DNA of 64,000 nt from Rudanella paleaurantiibacter (lineage in GTDB: Bacteria > Bacteroidota > Bacteroidia > Cytophagales > Spirosomataceae): contig NZ_WELI01000011.1 of assembly GCF_009184635.1 (NCBI RefSeq), positions 1 to 64,000 on the forward strand, given 5' to 3'. Under the pieces are notes generated by a model, which was given only the letters and a program-made list of their open reading frames with translations, was not told where the DNA came from and did no database searches. Below are positions 48,201 to 56,906 of this stretch, one piece after another. The number at the start of each line of letters is the position of its first letter. Position 1 is the stretch's first letter. A program made the translations under genes and the position numbers.

Positions 48201-50637
48201 TGGGTACAACCCCGGTGCTCCAGTTAGAGGCTGTATTCCAGTCGGTATCGGTGCAGCCCGTCCAGAGCGTACCGGCCTGTGTGGTGAGTAGGCCTGAATT
48301 ATCGTCAATGGTAAACGCCCCTCCGTTGAGGTTCTGCACCACCCCCGAATTGATTCGGATATTGCTATCACCACTGGCTTTTTCGATAATGGTGCCCGAG
48401 TTGGTGAAATTGGAAAATGGGTAAGTGGTGATTTGACTATCGGAGTCGATCAATAGAAGCGCCGAGCAACCCGAGTTGTAGAAATCAGTGCCCGAGTTGA
48501 CTATAATTGAATAGGGGCCAACGGAGACGTTGGAACCCATCCGGATGATGCCCGAGTTGGTTACGTTGCCTCTGTTAGAACCATACTGATTGACTTCCAT
48601 CCCCGCTTCTGTACAATTGTCAATCAGGATGATACCTCCGGCATTATTGATGAATTGGGAGTTGGCACCAATGCCAAATCGCCCTACGGGACCCTGCGAG
48701 CCAACGGTGATCGTGCCTGAATTGGTAAAGGTGGCCCCATTCCGAACTTCCAGACCTGCAAACGAACTATTGTCGATTTGAATTCGACCACCCTGCTCGT
48801 TTTCGAATTGGGTGTTGCAGTAGAAACCCCAGTTTGACGTAACCCCTCTTGAGCCGACTTTGATCAACCCCTGATTGGTGGACTTTTGGGTGGAGAACAC
48901 CTCAATGCTTCTACCCGTTGCCCGATCCACCTCAATTACCCCCCCGGCCTGATTCGTTACGATACCCGAAGCGTACAGGCCTTCGTCGCCAATATCGGCA
49001 ATGCTTCCCACGCGGATAACGCCTGAATTGGTTAGCGTAGGGGTAAAGGGACCAATAGGTGAAATACCATTATGCAGACCACGACTCGTGCTTCGATCAA
49101 TCTGCAAGGTCCCGCCCGTATTATTGAAGGTGCCTTCGTTTCGGAGGCCCTGCATCCCCACAGAAGCCGTGTTGCCCAATACGATAAAGCCGCTGTTATC
49201 CACAGTCCCTCGGTTCCAAAAGCCAGCCGTCAGCTCTTCCGAAATAGATTTCGAGTTATTGATCGTCAGCGTTGCCGAGCTGGCTACGGTCAGTTTAGCC
49301 CCGGTCTGCACCTCGATTGATTTGGCCAGCGCCCCCGTGCCGTTGCCGATGGTGGGTTTGTTCGGGCGGTCCAGAATCACGACATCATCCGTAGCGGTGG
49401 GCACGGCTCCGGTGCTCCAGTTGGTGGCCGTGTTCCAGTCGGTATTGGTGCAGCCCGTCCAGAGGGCACCAGCCTGCGTGCTGAGTAGGCCTGTGTTGTT
49501 AGTAATGGTAATGGTGCCCCCGTTAAGGTTCTGCACCACGCCCGAATTGGTGGTGATGTTGCTGTTGCCGCTGCCTTTCTCGACAATGGTTCCCGAGTTA
49601 GTGAATGTACCATTTAAGGTCGCTAACTTTTTGTCGGAATCAATGAATAGATACGCCGAGCAGCCCTCGTTTGTGAAGGTACCCGTTTGATCTATAAACC
49701 CTACCTGAAGAGCATTCGGTCCTAGCAATGCGCTCGCTCCCAACCGGATAGCCCCTCTGTTTACGATCGTACCTGTGGTTATGACCAAAATAATATCTGT
49801 TGATCGATCAACCCGGATATCTCCGCTCGCTTCGTTTGTAAAGTTATTTGAGACACCGAGACCATATCTGCCCACGCTGGCATTTGCGCCAATAATTAGT
49901 CGGCCTGAATTGGAAAACGTACCGACCAGCACATATAAACCGGATAGAGTAGAGCGATCAATCTGGATTTCCCCCCCCAACTGATTAGTAAAAGTTCCAT
50001 TAGTAATTCCCCCATTATCTCCAATATACAGACCATAAGCTCCAATATTAGTGCTATTCCCGATTATGATACGGCCAGCGTTGGAGAATGTACCCCTTTC
50101 ATGACTAAGGCCCCTATTCTTAGTGCGGTCAATCTGAATGGTAGCCCCTGAATTGTTGTTGAAGGTTGATCTATTCCATAATCCAAAAAAACCACTAGAG
50201 GTAGTACTGCCAATGATCAAATTACCGTTGTTGGTGACCGTGCCATCATTGAAAAAGGTAAATGGAAAATCTAAAACTGTCTTTTCACCGTTCACCGTCA
50301 GCGAAGCCGAGCTGGCTATGGTCAGTTTTCCCCCGGCTTGTACCTCCACCGTTTTAGCCAGTGCCCCCGTGCCGTTGCCAATAGTGGGGTCGTTAGTCAC
50401 GTCGGGGATGATTACATCGACGTTGGCGGTGGGTACGGCTCCGGTGCTCCAGTTGTTGGCCGTGTTCCAGTTGGTGTTGGTGGCCCCTGTCCAGGTGGCC
50501 TGCGCCAGCGTATTTAGGTTCAGGCAACAGGTAAACAGAATACCCAGTACAACTTGAAACAGGCGAAGGTTGCGCGGGGCCGGGCGGTGCGTTGGTGCCT
50601 GCCCGGTTGGGTTCAGGGAAATAGATGTGTATGACAT
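45247..50637 (-). CDS. giant T9SS-exported adhesin-like repeat protein
   Basis: 1796 residues with an export signal ending NLNTLAQ. Three related segments each begin W-T-G-(A/C)-T-(N/D)-T-(N/D)-W-N-T-A..NWSTG(A/V)VPTA, near residues 48, 392 and 792. They contain many short beta-helix-like turns (FTNSGTI, GVVQNLNGG, RIIIGNSTNIGAYGL) rich in Asn, Gly, Ser and Thr. Ig-like modules with CANPTVTLTASPAG follow around 1050-1200. Two putative-Ig He_PIG domains (AVGPQSATVGVGYSLNVGSV) lie near 1345 and 1536. The last 80 residues (LTELEVVVLGNPTSENWVDV to a final TVKVVRQ) are a type A type IX secretion sorting domain. It is a surface or released adhesin-type protein; its target is unknown. Confidence 0.85.
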   Translation of the reverse strand: MSYTSISLNPTGQAPTHRPAPRNLRLFQVVLGILFTCCLNLNTLAQATWTGATNTNWNTANNWSTGAVPTANVDVIIPDVTNDPTIGNGTGALAKTVEVQAGGKLTIASSASLTVNGEKTVLDFPFTFFNDGTVTNNGNLIIGSTTSSGFFGLWNRSTFNNNSGATIQIDRTKNRGLSHERGTFSNAGRIIIGNSTNIGAYGLYIGDNGGITNGTFTNQLGGEIQIDRSTLSGLYVLVGTFSNSGRLIIGANASVGRYGLGVSNNFTNEASGDIRVDRSTDIILVITTGTIVNRGAIRLGASALLGPNALQVGFIDQTGTFTNEGCSAYLFIDSDKKLATLNGTFTNSGTIVEKGSGNSNITTNSGVVQNLNGGTITITNNTGLLSTQAGALWTGCTNTDWNTATNWSTGAVPTATDDVVILDRPNKPTIGNGTGALAKSIEVQTGAKLTVASSATLTINNSKSISEELTAGFWNRGTVDNSGFIVLGNTASVGMQGLRNEGTFNNTGGTLQIDRSTSRGLHNGISPIGPFTPTLTNSGVIRVGSIADIGDEGLYASGIVTNQAGGVIEVDRATGRSIEVFSTQKSTNQGLIKVGSRGVTSNWGFYCNTQFENEQGGRIQIDNSSFAGLEVRNGATFTNSGTITVGSQGPVGRFGIGANSQFINNAGGIILIDNCTEAGMEVNQYGSNRGNVTNSGIIRMGSNVSVGPYSIIVNSGTDFYNSGCSALLLIDSDSQITTYPFSNFTNSGTIIEKASGDSNIRINSGVVQNLNGGAFTIDDNSGLLTTQAGTLWTGCTDTDWNTASNWSTGVVPTANDDVVIANVTNKPGISNGTTALAKSVHVLSGATLTLNNCASLSVFGTFRNEATVTNNGFLTLNTNQTHTNTGSFINDGVLVYPQGNPIQGVTNNKIIAQSILNSCGLTVNPALQIGGSNNLTVGTTWYQNASLTTQAGTYAANTFTATNLTAGGTYPVFFTITDPANSCTRTISIPVTLNTPPTLSLAASGSVTCANPTVTLTASPAGQGTYRFAGPGLNQTGAGNTATIAAGGLYFVTVTAANGCTATATTTVESATNAVNATLVASGSISCSNPTILLTAAPAGASYAFSGPGLNQAGQTNTATASIPGTYSVIVTGAGGCTALATVSVTGSTSAPIVTINAAPAATVSQGQSVTLTANGATAFLWNTGATTAAIQPPTSVTGSTVFSVTATGTNGCTATAQFTLTVLNPTVFCGADPATLGTPLTLLEPAYNCNTGQIQFRISGGNGAPVTYAAIGITAPTTSCSAMVDTQLAQDIRNLSPNVEPFTILATQNGITVSLRWDARATCAGGGGNTPPTLANAVGPQSATVGVGYSLNVGSVFTDSQTPASLVLSAAGLPAGLALTGNTLTGTPSLSGVSTITLTATDPGGLTSSTSFQLTVSNPASQTTTPPPSGSALAATLVSYNCSAGAITFGFSGGNGAPVEYLTIGVTGWTTNPSHIVEAGLRLDPKPITIRVRQNGVEGTPFLFDFGAFCAGNPPAPPSNTPPTVANAVGPQSATVGVGYSLNVGSVFTDAQTPGSIVLSASGLPAGLSLNGSTISGTPSASGVSTVILTATDGGSLSNSTSFVLTVSPVGSSTSTPPVSGPLAATVVGYNCQTGAITFGATGGNGSAVEYFAIGITGWTSNPNGTIEAGLRADPKPVTIRVRQNGVEGTPFVFDFGQFCSRPARIATEALTELEVVVLGNPTSENWVDVEVANPAGEAVQLRVVSAQGRVVSSQLAATTGGPVRQRVQLGTGAGTYLLQVATPTRQKTVKVVRQ

Positions 50638-50674
50638 ACGATATGGGTAGTGATTGGCCCATGAACCTACTAAA

Positions 50675-50704
50675 ACGCCCCTGAAAACCGGTTTTCAGGG
50701 GCGT
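50675..50704 (-). terminator. loopless 30-bp palindrome, probable terminator
   Basis: ACGCCCCTGAAAACC joined directly to its exact complement GGTTTTCAGGGGCGT. On the minus strand it is followed by TTTTAG. It lies between the stop of the TPR regulator gene (50753) and the start of the giant protein (50637). Confidence 0.6.
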
Positions 50705-50752
50705 GGACAAAAGCGTGGACAAAATTATAAGCCGTTGATATATAGTTCCTTG

Positions 50753-52507
50753 CTAGAGATCAGTAGCGGGCTCGTCGAGGAGGGCGAGGAGTTTGGCATC
50801 GCCCGCAATACCAAACTTTTTGCGAAGCCGGTAGCGGGTTTTACGGATTGAATCTGTCGAGATGCCGAGCATATGGCTCATCTGACGGCTGTGCAGATTC
50901 AGTTTCGAGAGAGCCAGAAGCCGTTCTTCGGCGGGCGTCAGGTCGTTAAACTGCGACCGTAACTGCATAAAAAATTGGGGGTGTACCCGTTCAAACCGTT
51001 TCCGAAATTCCTCCCAATCGTCGGGGGTAAGCAAGCTGGCATTGGCCAGATGATGTTCGGATTCGAGTTGCCGGAGGTTGCTCAAAAAAAGGGCCAGATC
51101 GGCCTGGGCCCGGTCGCGTTCGGCGGCTACGGCTTGTTTTTCCCGCTCCAGTTGTTTTTCGCGTTGGGCGTTGGCCTGCGCTTCCCGTTGGCGTCGGGCT
51201 TGACTATACCGGTACAGAAAGCCGAGCAGGAGCGCCACCAGGAGCGATAGCCCCACCCCCATGCCCAGAAACAAGCGCTGATTTTGGCTGCGCTGGTTGA
51301 GTTCGGCTACCTCTGCCTCGTGCTGCTGAATAAGCAGGCGCTGTTCGGCCAGCGTAGCGGCTTTGGAGCGGTACCGTTTGTCGATCCGGTTTTGGTATTT
51401 CAGCACACTATCAGCCGCCCGTGCCGACTCGATAGGCTTGCCCGTTGTCAGGGCATACAGTCGATAGGTCTCATAATAGCGTAGCCAGAACAAATCGTCC
51501 TGAACGTTTACGATATAGTTGCCGGTTACGCGCTGTAGTAGCCTCATCCGTTTGCCCTCATTCAGATAATAGCGGCAACTGTCCAGCTGCCCCAGTTCAT
51601 AAAACACCCGGGCGAGCGCCACCGCTGTGGTGAGCGGATACCCCCGGTTTGCCGCATCGCGCATTACGAGCCGGTAATCAATTCGGAGGGCGTTGAGGGC
51701 TTGGGGCCACTGCTTCAGCTTCACAAATAAGCCCCCCAGGTTTCCATTGGCAATCCCGATCCAGACCGAGTCACGGTAGTGAACCGCCAATTGGTAAGCC
51801 CGCCTGTAATTTTGCACCGCCAGGCCCCATTCTTTCGGTGAGTCGCCCAGTTGCCGGGCCTGCGCCATGGCCAGGGTGTTGTACGTCTGGATATGCAGGT
51901 TAGGGTTGAAAGGTGGGTACCGGGTGGCTTCGGTCAGTAGCTCGACTACTTTTTCGTCGTCGTTCAGGTAATAGTAATTAAATGCCAGCTCGTAGAGGTA
52001 GCGGTGAATTTCGGGAATGTTCCGGTAGCCAATCTGACGAAATCGCCGGTTTGCCGACAGCAGGTACTGAAACCCCTTGCCGAAGTCTTCGGCCAGATAA
52101 TAATACTGTCCGGCAAAGTGCTCGCACACACTGGCTATCTGCTCGTCGTCGCGTGAGTCGGCCTGTGCGGCCGTCTGTAGGAAGAGTTCGGCATTCTGGG
52201 TGTGAGTACGTTTGGGGTCGTTTTTGGCGTACGTGTCGCGCAGCATCCGACCGTACCGCCCAAGCTGCTCGTCCTGCCGACGCCGGGCAATGGCATCCAG
52301 TTTATCCAATTGCGCAAAGGCTACCAGCTTACTTTTCGCGACGGCCTGACACGTGTCGAAGTACAACAACGCCATACGCACTCGTTCGGCAGGGGGCGCC
52401 TGGTCAATTTTGGAAAATATCGGTTGACCAAAGGTGGTAAACGATACAAAAACGGCAAAGAGCGGTAAAAACGGATACGTAATCTTCCAGAAAGGGTTAG
52501 CATTCAT
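50753..52507 (-). CDS. TPR-containing membrane regulator with LuxR-type helix-turn-helix
   Basis: A start at 52507 (MNANPFWKITYPFLPLFAVF) gives 584 residues with an export signal. TPR-like repeats fill about 60-370 (HRYLYELAFNYYYLNDDEKV, IGIANGNLGGLFVKLKQWPQ). One transmembrane helix follows near 410-430 (LFLGMGVGLSLLVALLLGFL). Then comes a charged coiled coil (REKQLEREKQAVAAERDRAQ), and a C-terminal LuxR/GerE-like domain: DLTPAEERLLALSKLNLHSR then QMSHMLGISTDSIRKTRYRL. It fits Bacteroidota one-component regulators that sense in the periplasm and bind DNA in the cytoplasm. The giant adhesin gene is next downstream and is a possible target. Ligand unknown. Confidence 0.8.
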   Translation of the reverse strand: MNANPFWKITYPFLPLFAVFVSFTTFGQPIFSKIDQAPPAERVRMALLYFDTCQAVAKSKLVAFAQLDKLDAIARRRQDEQLGRYGRMLRDTYAKNDPKRTHTQNAELFLQTAAQADSRDDEQIASVCEHFAGQYYYLAEDFGKGFQYLLSANRRFRQIGYRNIPEIHRYLYELAFNYYYLNDDEKVVELLTEATRYPPFNPNLHIQTYNTLAMAQARQLGDSPKEWGLAVQNYRRAYQLAVHYRDSVWIGIANGNLGGLFVKLKQWPQALNALRIDYRLVMRDAANRGYPLTTAVALARVFYELGQLDSCRYYLNEGKRMRLLQRVTGNYIVNVQDDLFWLRYYETYRLYALTTGKPIESARAADSVLKYQNRIDKRYRSKAATLAEQRLLIQQHEAEVAELNQRSQNQRLFLGMGVGLSLLVALLLGFLYRYSQARRQREAQANAQREKQLEREKQAVAAERDRAQADLALFLSNLRQLESEHHLANASLLTPDDWEEFRKRFERVHPQFFMQLRSQFNDLTPAEERLLALSKLNLHSRQMSHMLGISTDSIRKTRYRLRKKFGIAGDAKLLALLDEPATDL

Positions 52508-52728
52508 CAATGGAAACTCAGGAAGGTGTTGACATGTATATGGACTCACACTCCAAATCTCTAAACTTACAAACAGGTTAATTAATAGTAAAATGTAACT
52601 GAGTATAAATTTACGCTAAGTTGTGTGCGGGACAGTCTTTCCCGGCATTTAGTTTGGGATTAAGGCCTCCCGCGTACGTGTTTGCACGAGTTTTTTATAT
52701 ATTCACTCGTCCGCAAACTGTCGACTTT

Positions 52729-53856
52729 ATGAGATTCCAGACTCTGTGCCGCCCCATTATTAGTTTGCTCTTAGTAAGCATGTCGGTTTGCACCGCATAT
52801 GGCCAGCTAACGTCAACGCCCTCGGGTACCGACGGGTTGGCTATACAGCTTGATTATGAGAGTGCCAACGCGATTACGGGTCTGCTTACCCAAAATCAGG
52901 TGACCGATGCCGAGCTGGAGCGCATTGCCCGGCTTTTCGGTAGTCAGCAATTGATCAAAAAAGTGTCGGGTTACGACCAGTCAGGAACCGAAGCGGTATT
53001 CAAACAAACGTTGCGCGAGGTAGTCCAAACGGGTACTGTGAAAGGGCATGATCCCTATGATTGGAAGTCGGTTAAGGCAAATGCGGGCGAAGTTCGGCAG
53101 CTTATCAGGCAACTCGAAGCGAAGTCTACCTTTACTGATGATGTCAAAGCCCTGATTCGGCCCTACACGCCCAACCAGATCAAAGCCTCGGTCCGGGCTT
53201 GTTTTCTGGTCGGAGGTGGTGCGTTGGGGTTTGTCTTGGGCGACCCCAACACGTTTAATTTGGCCTTGCAAAAAATAGGGGATGATTACGAAGGATTGGT
53301 GTATCTGGTGGCACATGAACTCTACCACTCTGTACAGGGTATTGGAGACAAGAATCGGGTGAAGCAAAAATCGACTTCGCCCCCACCTAAGCCAATCGTG
53401 AACGCTTACGTGATGCTCGAAAACCTCTGGGGGGAGGGCAGCGCTAATTTGGTGGCGGATTTTACCAAAATCAACGCGCCGAAGTCGTTTGCCAAAAGTC
53501 AACGGGAAGGATATCAACGGAATGGTAATCGGGCTCGTCAGAACTTTGCCTTATTTGAGAGCCTGCTGTTTTCGGCTTACCATGATTCGACCGCCAACCT
53601 CAACGAGCTGTACAACATCGGGTTTACCCTTGCCTTTGATGAAACCGCCTATGATACGGGATACCGAATGGCCAAAGTAATTGAGAAGTACAAAGGGCAA
53701 CAGGCATTGGCCCGGTGCATCAGCGAAGGCCCCATTCCGTTTTGTGAATTATACCTGACGGTGTGTAAGGAAAACCCCGGTGAACAATTAATCCGATTTA
53801 GCCGGTCTACAGAAGCAATCGTGGATAAAGTTAAAGTCTGGAAGGATTATCTGTAA
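52729..53856 (+). CDS. secreted DUF5700-like putative zinc metallopeptidase
   Basis: A start at 52729 gives 375 residues with a signal peptide (ISLLLVSMSVCTAYGQ). The open frame to 52621 adds sequence before a clean signal and is rejected. The zinc motif HExxH is present as His196-Glu197-Leu-Tyr-His200 in VYLVAHELYHSVQGIG, and Glu236 in LENLWGEGSANLVADF is a good third ligand, a gluzincin-like arrangement. The rest is helical. The set fits DUF5700, described as putative zinc-dependent peptidases, but the family call is from memory of this pattern. It stands alone, divergent from the TPR regulator. Substrate unknown. Confidence 0.65.
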   Translation: MRFQTLCRPIISLLLVSMSVCTAYGQLTSTPSGTDGLAIQLDYESANAITGLLTQNQVTDAELERIARLFGSQQLIKKVSGYDQSGTEAVFKQTLREVVQTGTVKGHDPYDWKSVKANAGEVRQLIRQLEAKSTFTDDVKALIRPYTPNQIKASVRACFLVGGGALGFVLGDPNTFNLALQKIGDDYEGLVYLVAHELYHSVQGIGDKNRVKQKSTSPPPKPIVNAYVMLENLWGEGSANLVADFTKINAPKSFAKSQREGYQRNGNRARQNFALFESLLFSAYHDSTANLNELYNIGFTLAFDETAYDTGYRMAKVIEKYKGQQALARCISEGPIPFCELYLTVCKENPGEQLIRFSRSTEAIVDKVKVWKDYL

Positions 53857-53888
53857 TTGAGCAGAACTAAACAGAAGTATTCTGGATA

Positions 53889-54005
53889 GGGGAATTTGCC
53901 CTCTCGCCCGAGGACCGGGCAACCCGTAGTGTTCTGATCCAAACAACCCGGAAACAACTGAAAGTGGGCAAAGGGGTTTTTGACCTGAAGCTGATGGTTA
54001 AGTAA
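53889..54005 (+). pseudogene. C-terminal remnant of an unidentified gene
   Basis: An open frame of 38 codons reads GEFALSPEDRATRSVLIQTT, then a basic segment RKQLKVGK and GVFDLKLMVK before TAA. The composition and amphipathic pattern look like real protein rather than random translation, but there is no start or plausible upstream part. The preceding bases are a half copy of the repeat at 3264. A weak hairpin with GGCAC and GTGCC arms follows at 54016-54042. It is probably a decayed gene end carried with repeat sequence. Family unknown. Confidence 0.3.
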
Positions 54006-54413
54006 ATGACAAAAGGGCACTTCTTTCGAGGGGAGGTGCCTCTGTAAATTAACAAATGCGCAATCTTTATCTATATCGGTCGTTCTATTGATACAGATCG
54101 TCTATTAATTTGTCGGTTAACATCCTCCTCCGGTTGGATTCTGCGCAAAAGGCGGTAGCTTACAAGCTTGGTTCGCTCATCTGAGGCTCTTCTCTTGCTC
54201 ACTAGTCACGCCGGACTTCCGATTTTTATATCCCGGTTGCGCTTAAATCAGTATCGAGATCGCCCGGCCGATCATCATTAAAACCGCAACCGGTCTATCC
54301 ATTTTACCAATTCAATTAGCACCCAACTGTCTGTACCGATGCCCTATTTGGCCCGACGGTTGGGGGCTTGCATGGGTTATCATACCCGTTTTCTGTAATT
54401 GAACCCCTATTTG
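54006..54413. other. intergenic region without recognised gene
   Basis: About 400 bases before the desaturase gene. All frames are interrupted by stops. Apart from the hairpin near 54016-54042 no repeat, RNA gene or clear TAnnTTTG promoter was recognised. Confidence 0.4.
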
Positions 54414-55541
54414 ATGTCAAACAATCTGAAGTTTACGGCCGCTCACTCGTCTACGTTTTATGCTACGTTGCGCGGGCGGGTCGACGCTTATTTTGCCGGG
54501 CAGGGTATTTCCTCCCACGCCAATGGTGCCATGTGGTTTAAAGCCATTTTTTTTCTTGCCGGATATGTAGTCTTGTACGGCTTAATTCTGTCAAATCTGT
54601 TCGGGGTCTGGGCTATGCTTGGGCTGAGTATCGTGTTGGGCGTGTTTGCGGCCTGCATTGGGTTCAATGTCTCGCACGACGGGCTCCACGGCGCCTTTTC
54701 GGCCCGGCCGTGGGTCAATCGGCTGATGGGCAACAGTTTTTACCTGCTAGGGGCCAACCCGTACGTTTGGAAACTGACGCACAATGTGGTGCATCATACG
54801 TACACCAATATTCCGGGACACGACGAAGACATTGAACTGGCGCCCGGTTTGGTACGGCTCAACCCCGAAGACCCGCTGTTTGCCTGGCACCGGTTTCAGC
54901 ATATTTACACCTTTCCGCTCTATGCACTGGCGTCGTTATCCTGGGTGGCCCGGAAAGATTACAAGAAGTTTTACCAGAAGCAGATTGGGCAGCACAAAAC
55001 GCCTAAACACCCACGGCGCGAGCACATCAATTTGTTTGTGGGCAAAGGCCTGTATTACATTGCCTTTCTGATCGTGCCGTACCTCGTGTTGCCGCTGGCG
55101 TGGTGGCAGGTACTGCTGGGGTTTGTGGCTATGCATTTGGCCGAAGGGCTTGTGCTTGGGCTTGTGTTTCAATTGGCGCATGTAGTGGAAGGAACCGAGT
55201 TTCCGTTGCCGCATGGATCGGGCACCATGCCCGATACCTGGGCCAGCCATCAGTTGCAGACCACAGCTAATTTTGCGCCCAGTAGCCCTGTGGCGGCTTT
55301 CATTTGCGGAGGACTGAACCGGCAGGTTGAGCATCATTTGTTCCCAAAGGTCTGCCATATTCATTACCCGGCGCTGGCACCAATTGTCCGGGCTACGGCG
55401 GCAGAGTATGGCCTGCCATACCTCGAAAACAAAAGTTTTGGCTCGGCGCTCTATTCACACTACCGTATGTTGCACAAGCTCGGTCGGCCGCTCGAGAAGC
55501 GGGTTAAGGAGCCAGTTAGAATGTCGGTGGGTGCGTATTAA
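54414..55541 (+). CDS. membrane fatty acid desaturase (acyl-CoA/acyl-lipid type)
   Basis: The ATG at 54414 gives 375 residues (MSNNLKFTAAHSSTFYATLR). The three histidine boxes that bind the di-iron centre are intact: HDGLH at 88-92, HNVVHH at 123-128, and QVEHHLF near residue 306. Four to six membrane-spanning helices are visible (WFKAIFFLAGYVVLYGLILS, GLYYIAFLIVPYLVLPLAWW). It puts a double bond into a fatty acyl chain using oxygen, adjusting membrane fluidity. The order and spacing match front-end-type acyl-lipid desaturases such as delta-6, but no cytochrome b5 domain is present, and regiospecificity is not certain. It is a single-gene unit ended by a strong terminator. Confidence 0.92.
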   Translation: MSNNLKFTAAHSSTFYATLRGRVDAYFAGQGISSHANGAMWFKAIFFLAGYVVLYGLILSNLFGVWAMLGLSIVLGVFAACIGFNVSHDGLHGAFSARPWVNRLMGNSFYLLGANPYVWKLTHNVVHHTYTNIPGHDEDIELAPGLVRLNPEDPLFAWHRFQHIYTFPLYALASLSWVARKDYKKFYQKQIGQHKTPKHPRREHINLFVGKGLYYIAFLIVPYLVLPLAWWQVLLGFVAMHLAEGLVLGLVFQLAHVVEGTEFPLPHGSGTMPDTWASHQLQTTANFAPSSPVAAFICGGLNRQVEHHLFPKVCHIHYPALAPIVRATAAEYGLPYLENKSFGSALYSHYRMLHKLGRPLEKRVKEPVRMSVGAY

Positions 55542-55548
55542 CGCCAGC

Positions 55549-55586
55549 AAAAAGCGCTCTGAGGATCGATTCCCAGAGCGCTTTTT
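55549..55586 (+). terminator. intrinsic terminator after the desaturase
   Basis: AAAAAGCGCTCTG (55549-55561) and CAGAGCGCTTTTT (55574-55586) form a 13-bp perfect stem followed by further Ts, eight bases after the stop. The A-run on the left makes it usable from the minus strand too. Confidence 0.8.
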
Positions 55587-55600
55587 TTATTCTGCGTAGA

Positions 55601-55834
55601 CTATAATCCTGTATTAGCCAACCCCCAAATGTAATATTCGAGTGTATCGCCGGAACCCGTAACATCGACTTGTAAGTCTTTACCCTGCCAGGTGATTGGG
55701 TCAACGCCATTGATGGTATTGTTGAGCATACAAATCTCGGGACCTCCCCGAATTGCACTCAAAATATTAATCCGCACTTTGGGGGTAATAATCTGGCCTT
55801 CAACCGTGAAGAGCTCGTCGAAATTGATGCGCAT
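55601..55834 (-). CDS. small protein of unknown family (77 residues), paralogue of the 56635 product
   Basis: A start at 55834 gives MRINFDELFTVEGQIITPKV then about 57 more residues, including GVDPITWQGKDLQVDVTG and ending EYYIWGLANTGL. It has no signal peptide. The predicted pattern is short beta strands. It aligns end to end with the 76-residue protein at 56635: MxIxF..LF at the start, VD..W(Q/E)GK(D/H)L.V in the last third, and I.GLA near the end. The shared pattern at equal length supports both as genuine genes. It converges on the desaturase terminator. Function unknown. Confidence 0.55.
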   Translation of the reverse strand: MRINFDELFTVEGQIITPKVRINILSAIRGGPEICMLNNTINGVDPITWQGKDLQVDVTGSGDTLEYYIWGLANTGL

Positions 55835-55873
55835 GTTGTTTGGGACATGTAGAGGTGAAAAAATAATCGGCAC

Positions 55874-56020
55874 ATGGTCGCAAACTATGCAAGGGCTGTT
55901 GCCGGAATCGGGGGAGAAGTAGCAGAAATACTGCCTGAGAAAGAGAAGAAGCTCGGCCCCAATCAGCGCAAAACAGAAGTAGGGGTTACAGATAGCTTGT
56001 CTGTTAAAGTACTTGATTGA
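55874..56020 (+). CDS. possible 48-residue ORF, unidentified
   Basis: ATG at 55874, TGA at 56018-56020. The product starts MVANYARAVAGIGGEVAEIL and is followed by a lysine-rich PEKEKKLG and a hydrophilic end. It has no recognised domain and could be chance or a gene remnant. The surrounding gap (55835-56402) shows no other gene; the bases from 56021 to 56402 hold nothing I recognise. Confidence 0.2.
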   Translation: MVANYARAVAGIGGEVAEILPEKEKKLGPNQRKTEVGVTDSLSVKVLD

Positions 56021-56402
56021 CAGTGGCTTGGAATTAACTTCTGCGGGCGATAGATGCGGCCGGCATTAAGTCCATATTCAGCCTTGCTTTCAGTAGAGCA
56101 ACACTACTTGCGTGCAAATAATTACACCACCGCCCCTTAATTTACCCCGATCCAAATTTGTGAGACAATTCTCCAAAGTAATTAAAGCGATTTGTTGTCA
56201 AATGTGTTGTACTATAAAGCACCTTTCAATGGCCTACTGAGTTCACCTGCATTCAAGCATTGAGAAACCCTCACCGGCCCCGCAAAAAGACTCGAAATAT
56301 GGGCGGTGTAGCCCCCGTTTCTTTCACCCCCGCATAGGCAGACCTACAAAAGCCGGTTAGAATATAAACCATTAGCCGCCAACCGTTGCAGACACATGTG
56401 TT

Positions 56403-56615
56403 ATGAAAACCAGCACCAATACACTTACCGTTGTTACTGCCTACAGCTCTATTTCGCCCAAGCCGTGCCGAAAGGCCTACCTCAATAGTAGCGAGGAGTT
56501 GGCAACACAACGATTTCTGCGCGAGTTTCCGGCCGCCCGCGATTTGACCGTGGTGGTGCTTGGCTTTGAAGATGAATTTACGATTCGGCCCAACGGGACC
56601 CTTGCAGCCTATTGA
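56403..56615 (+). CDS. small protein of unknown function (70 residues)
   Basis: ATG at 56403. It starts MKTSTNTLTVVTAYSSISPK and ends LGFEDEFTIRPNGTLAAY, with a helical RFLREFPAARDL segment between. No signal peptide or known domain. It is the first of three closely spaced plus-strand small frames (gaps of 19 and 41 bases) that share a terminator at 57099. This arrangement is the main support for it being real. Confidence 0.45.
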   Translation: MKTSTNTLTVVTAYSSISPKPCRKAYLNSSEELATQRFLREFPAARDLTVVVLGFEDEFTIRPNGTLAAY

Positions 56616-56634
56616 CACTCCAGACACGTACCCA

Positions 56635-56865
56635 ATGACCATAATTTTTAACTACTTGTTTATTGCTACACCAACCGGTTTCAAAACCCGGCTACCGGTG
56701 CAGCTCCCCAACGGCACCCTTTTTCCTAAATCGATGGTATTAACCCCCATTGATTTACAGAGCGTGGATATGGCCAATTGGGAAGGAAAACACCTTAACG
56801 TAACCATTCGGGAGGGCGTTTATTTGATTCACGGGTTGGCAGTCAACCCTGTCCCCTTAGCCTAA
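56635..56865 (+). CDS. small protein of unknown family (76 residues), paralogue of the 55601 product
   Basis: ATG at 56635. It starts MTIIFNYLFIATPTGFKTRL and later shows SVDMANWEGKHLNVTIREGV then YLIHGLAVN. It aligns end to end with the minus-strand 77-residue protein at 55601: start MxIxF, the W-(E/Q)-G-K-x-L-x-V segment and GLA near the C-terminus. Mostly beta strands are expected. The pair may be a local duplication followed by inversion. Function unknown. It lies in a run of small genes with those at 56403 and 56907. Confidence 0.55.
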   Translation: MTIIFNYLFIATPTGFKTRLPVQLPNGTLFPKSMVLTPIDLQSVDMANWEGKHLNVTIREGVYLIHGLAVNPVPLA

Positions 56866-56906
56866 CAGCTTCTTAGGTAAGTTCAATAGTAAAACACGTA
56901 CAACCC

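Noticed and set aside
53867-54055. 62-codon minus-strand frame after the DUF5700-like gene
   Set aside because: The plus-strand reading at 53889-54005 looks more protein-like, and the minus-strand frame begins inside a hairpin and ends in a repeat arm.
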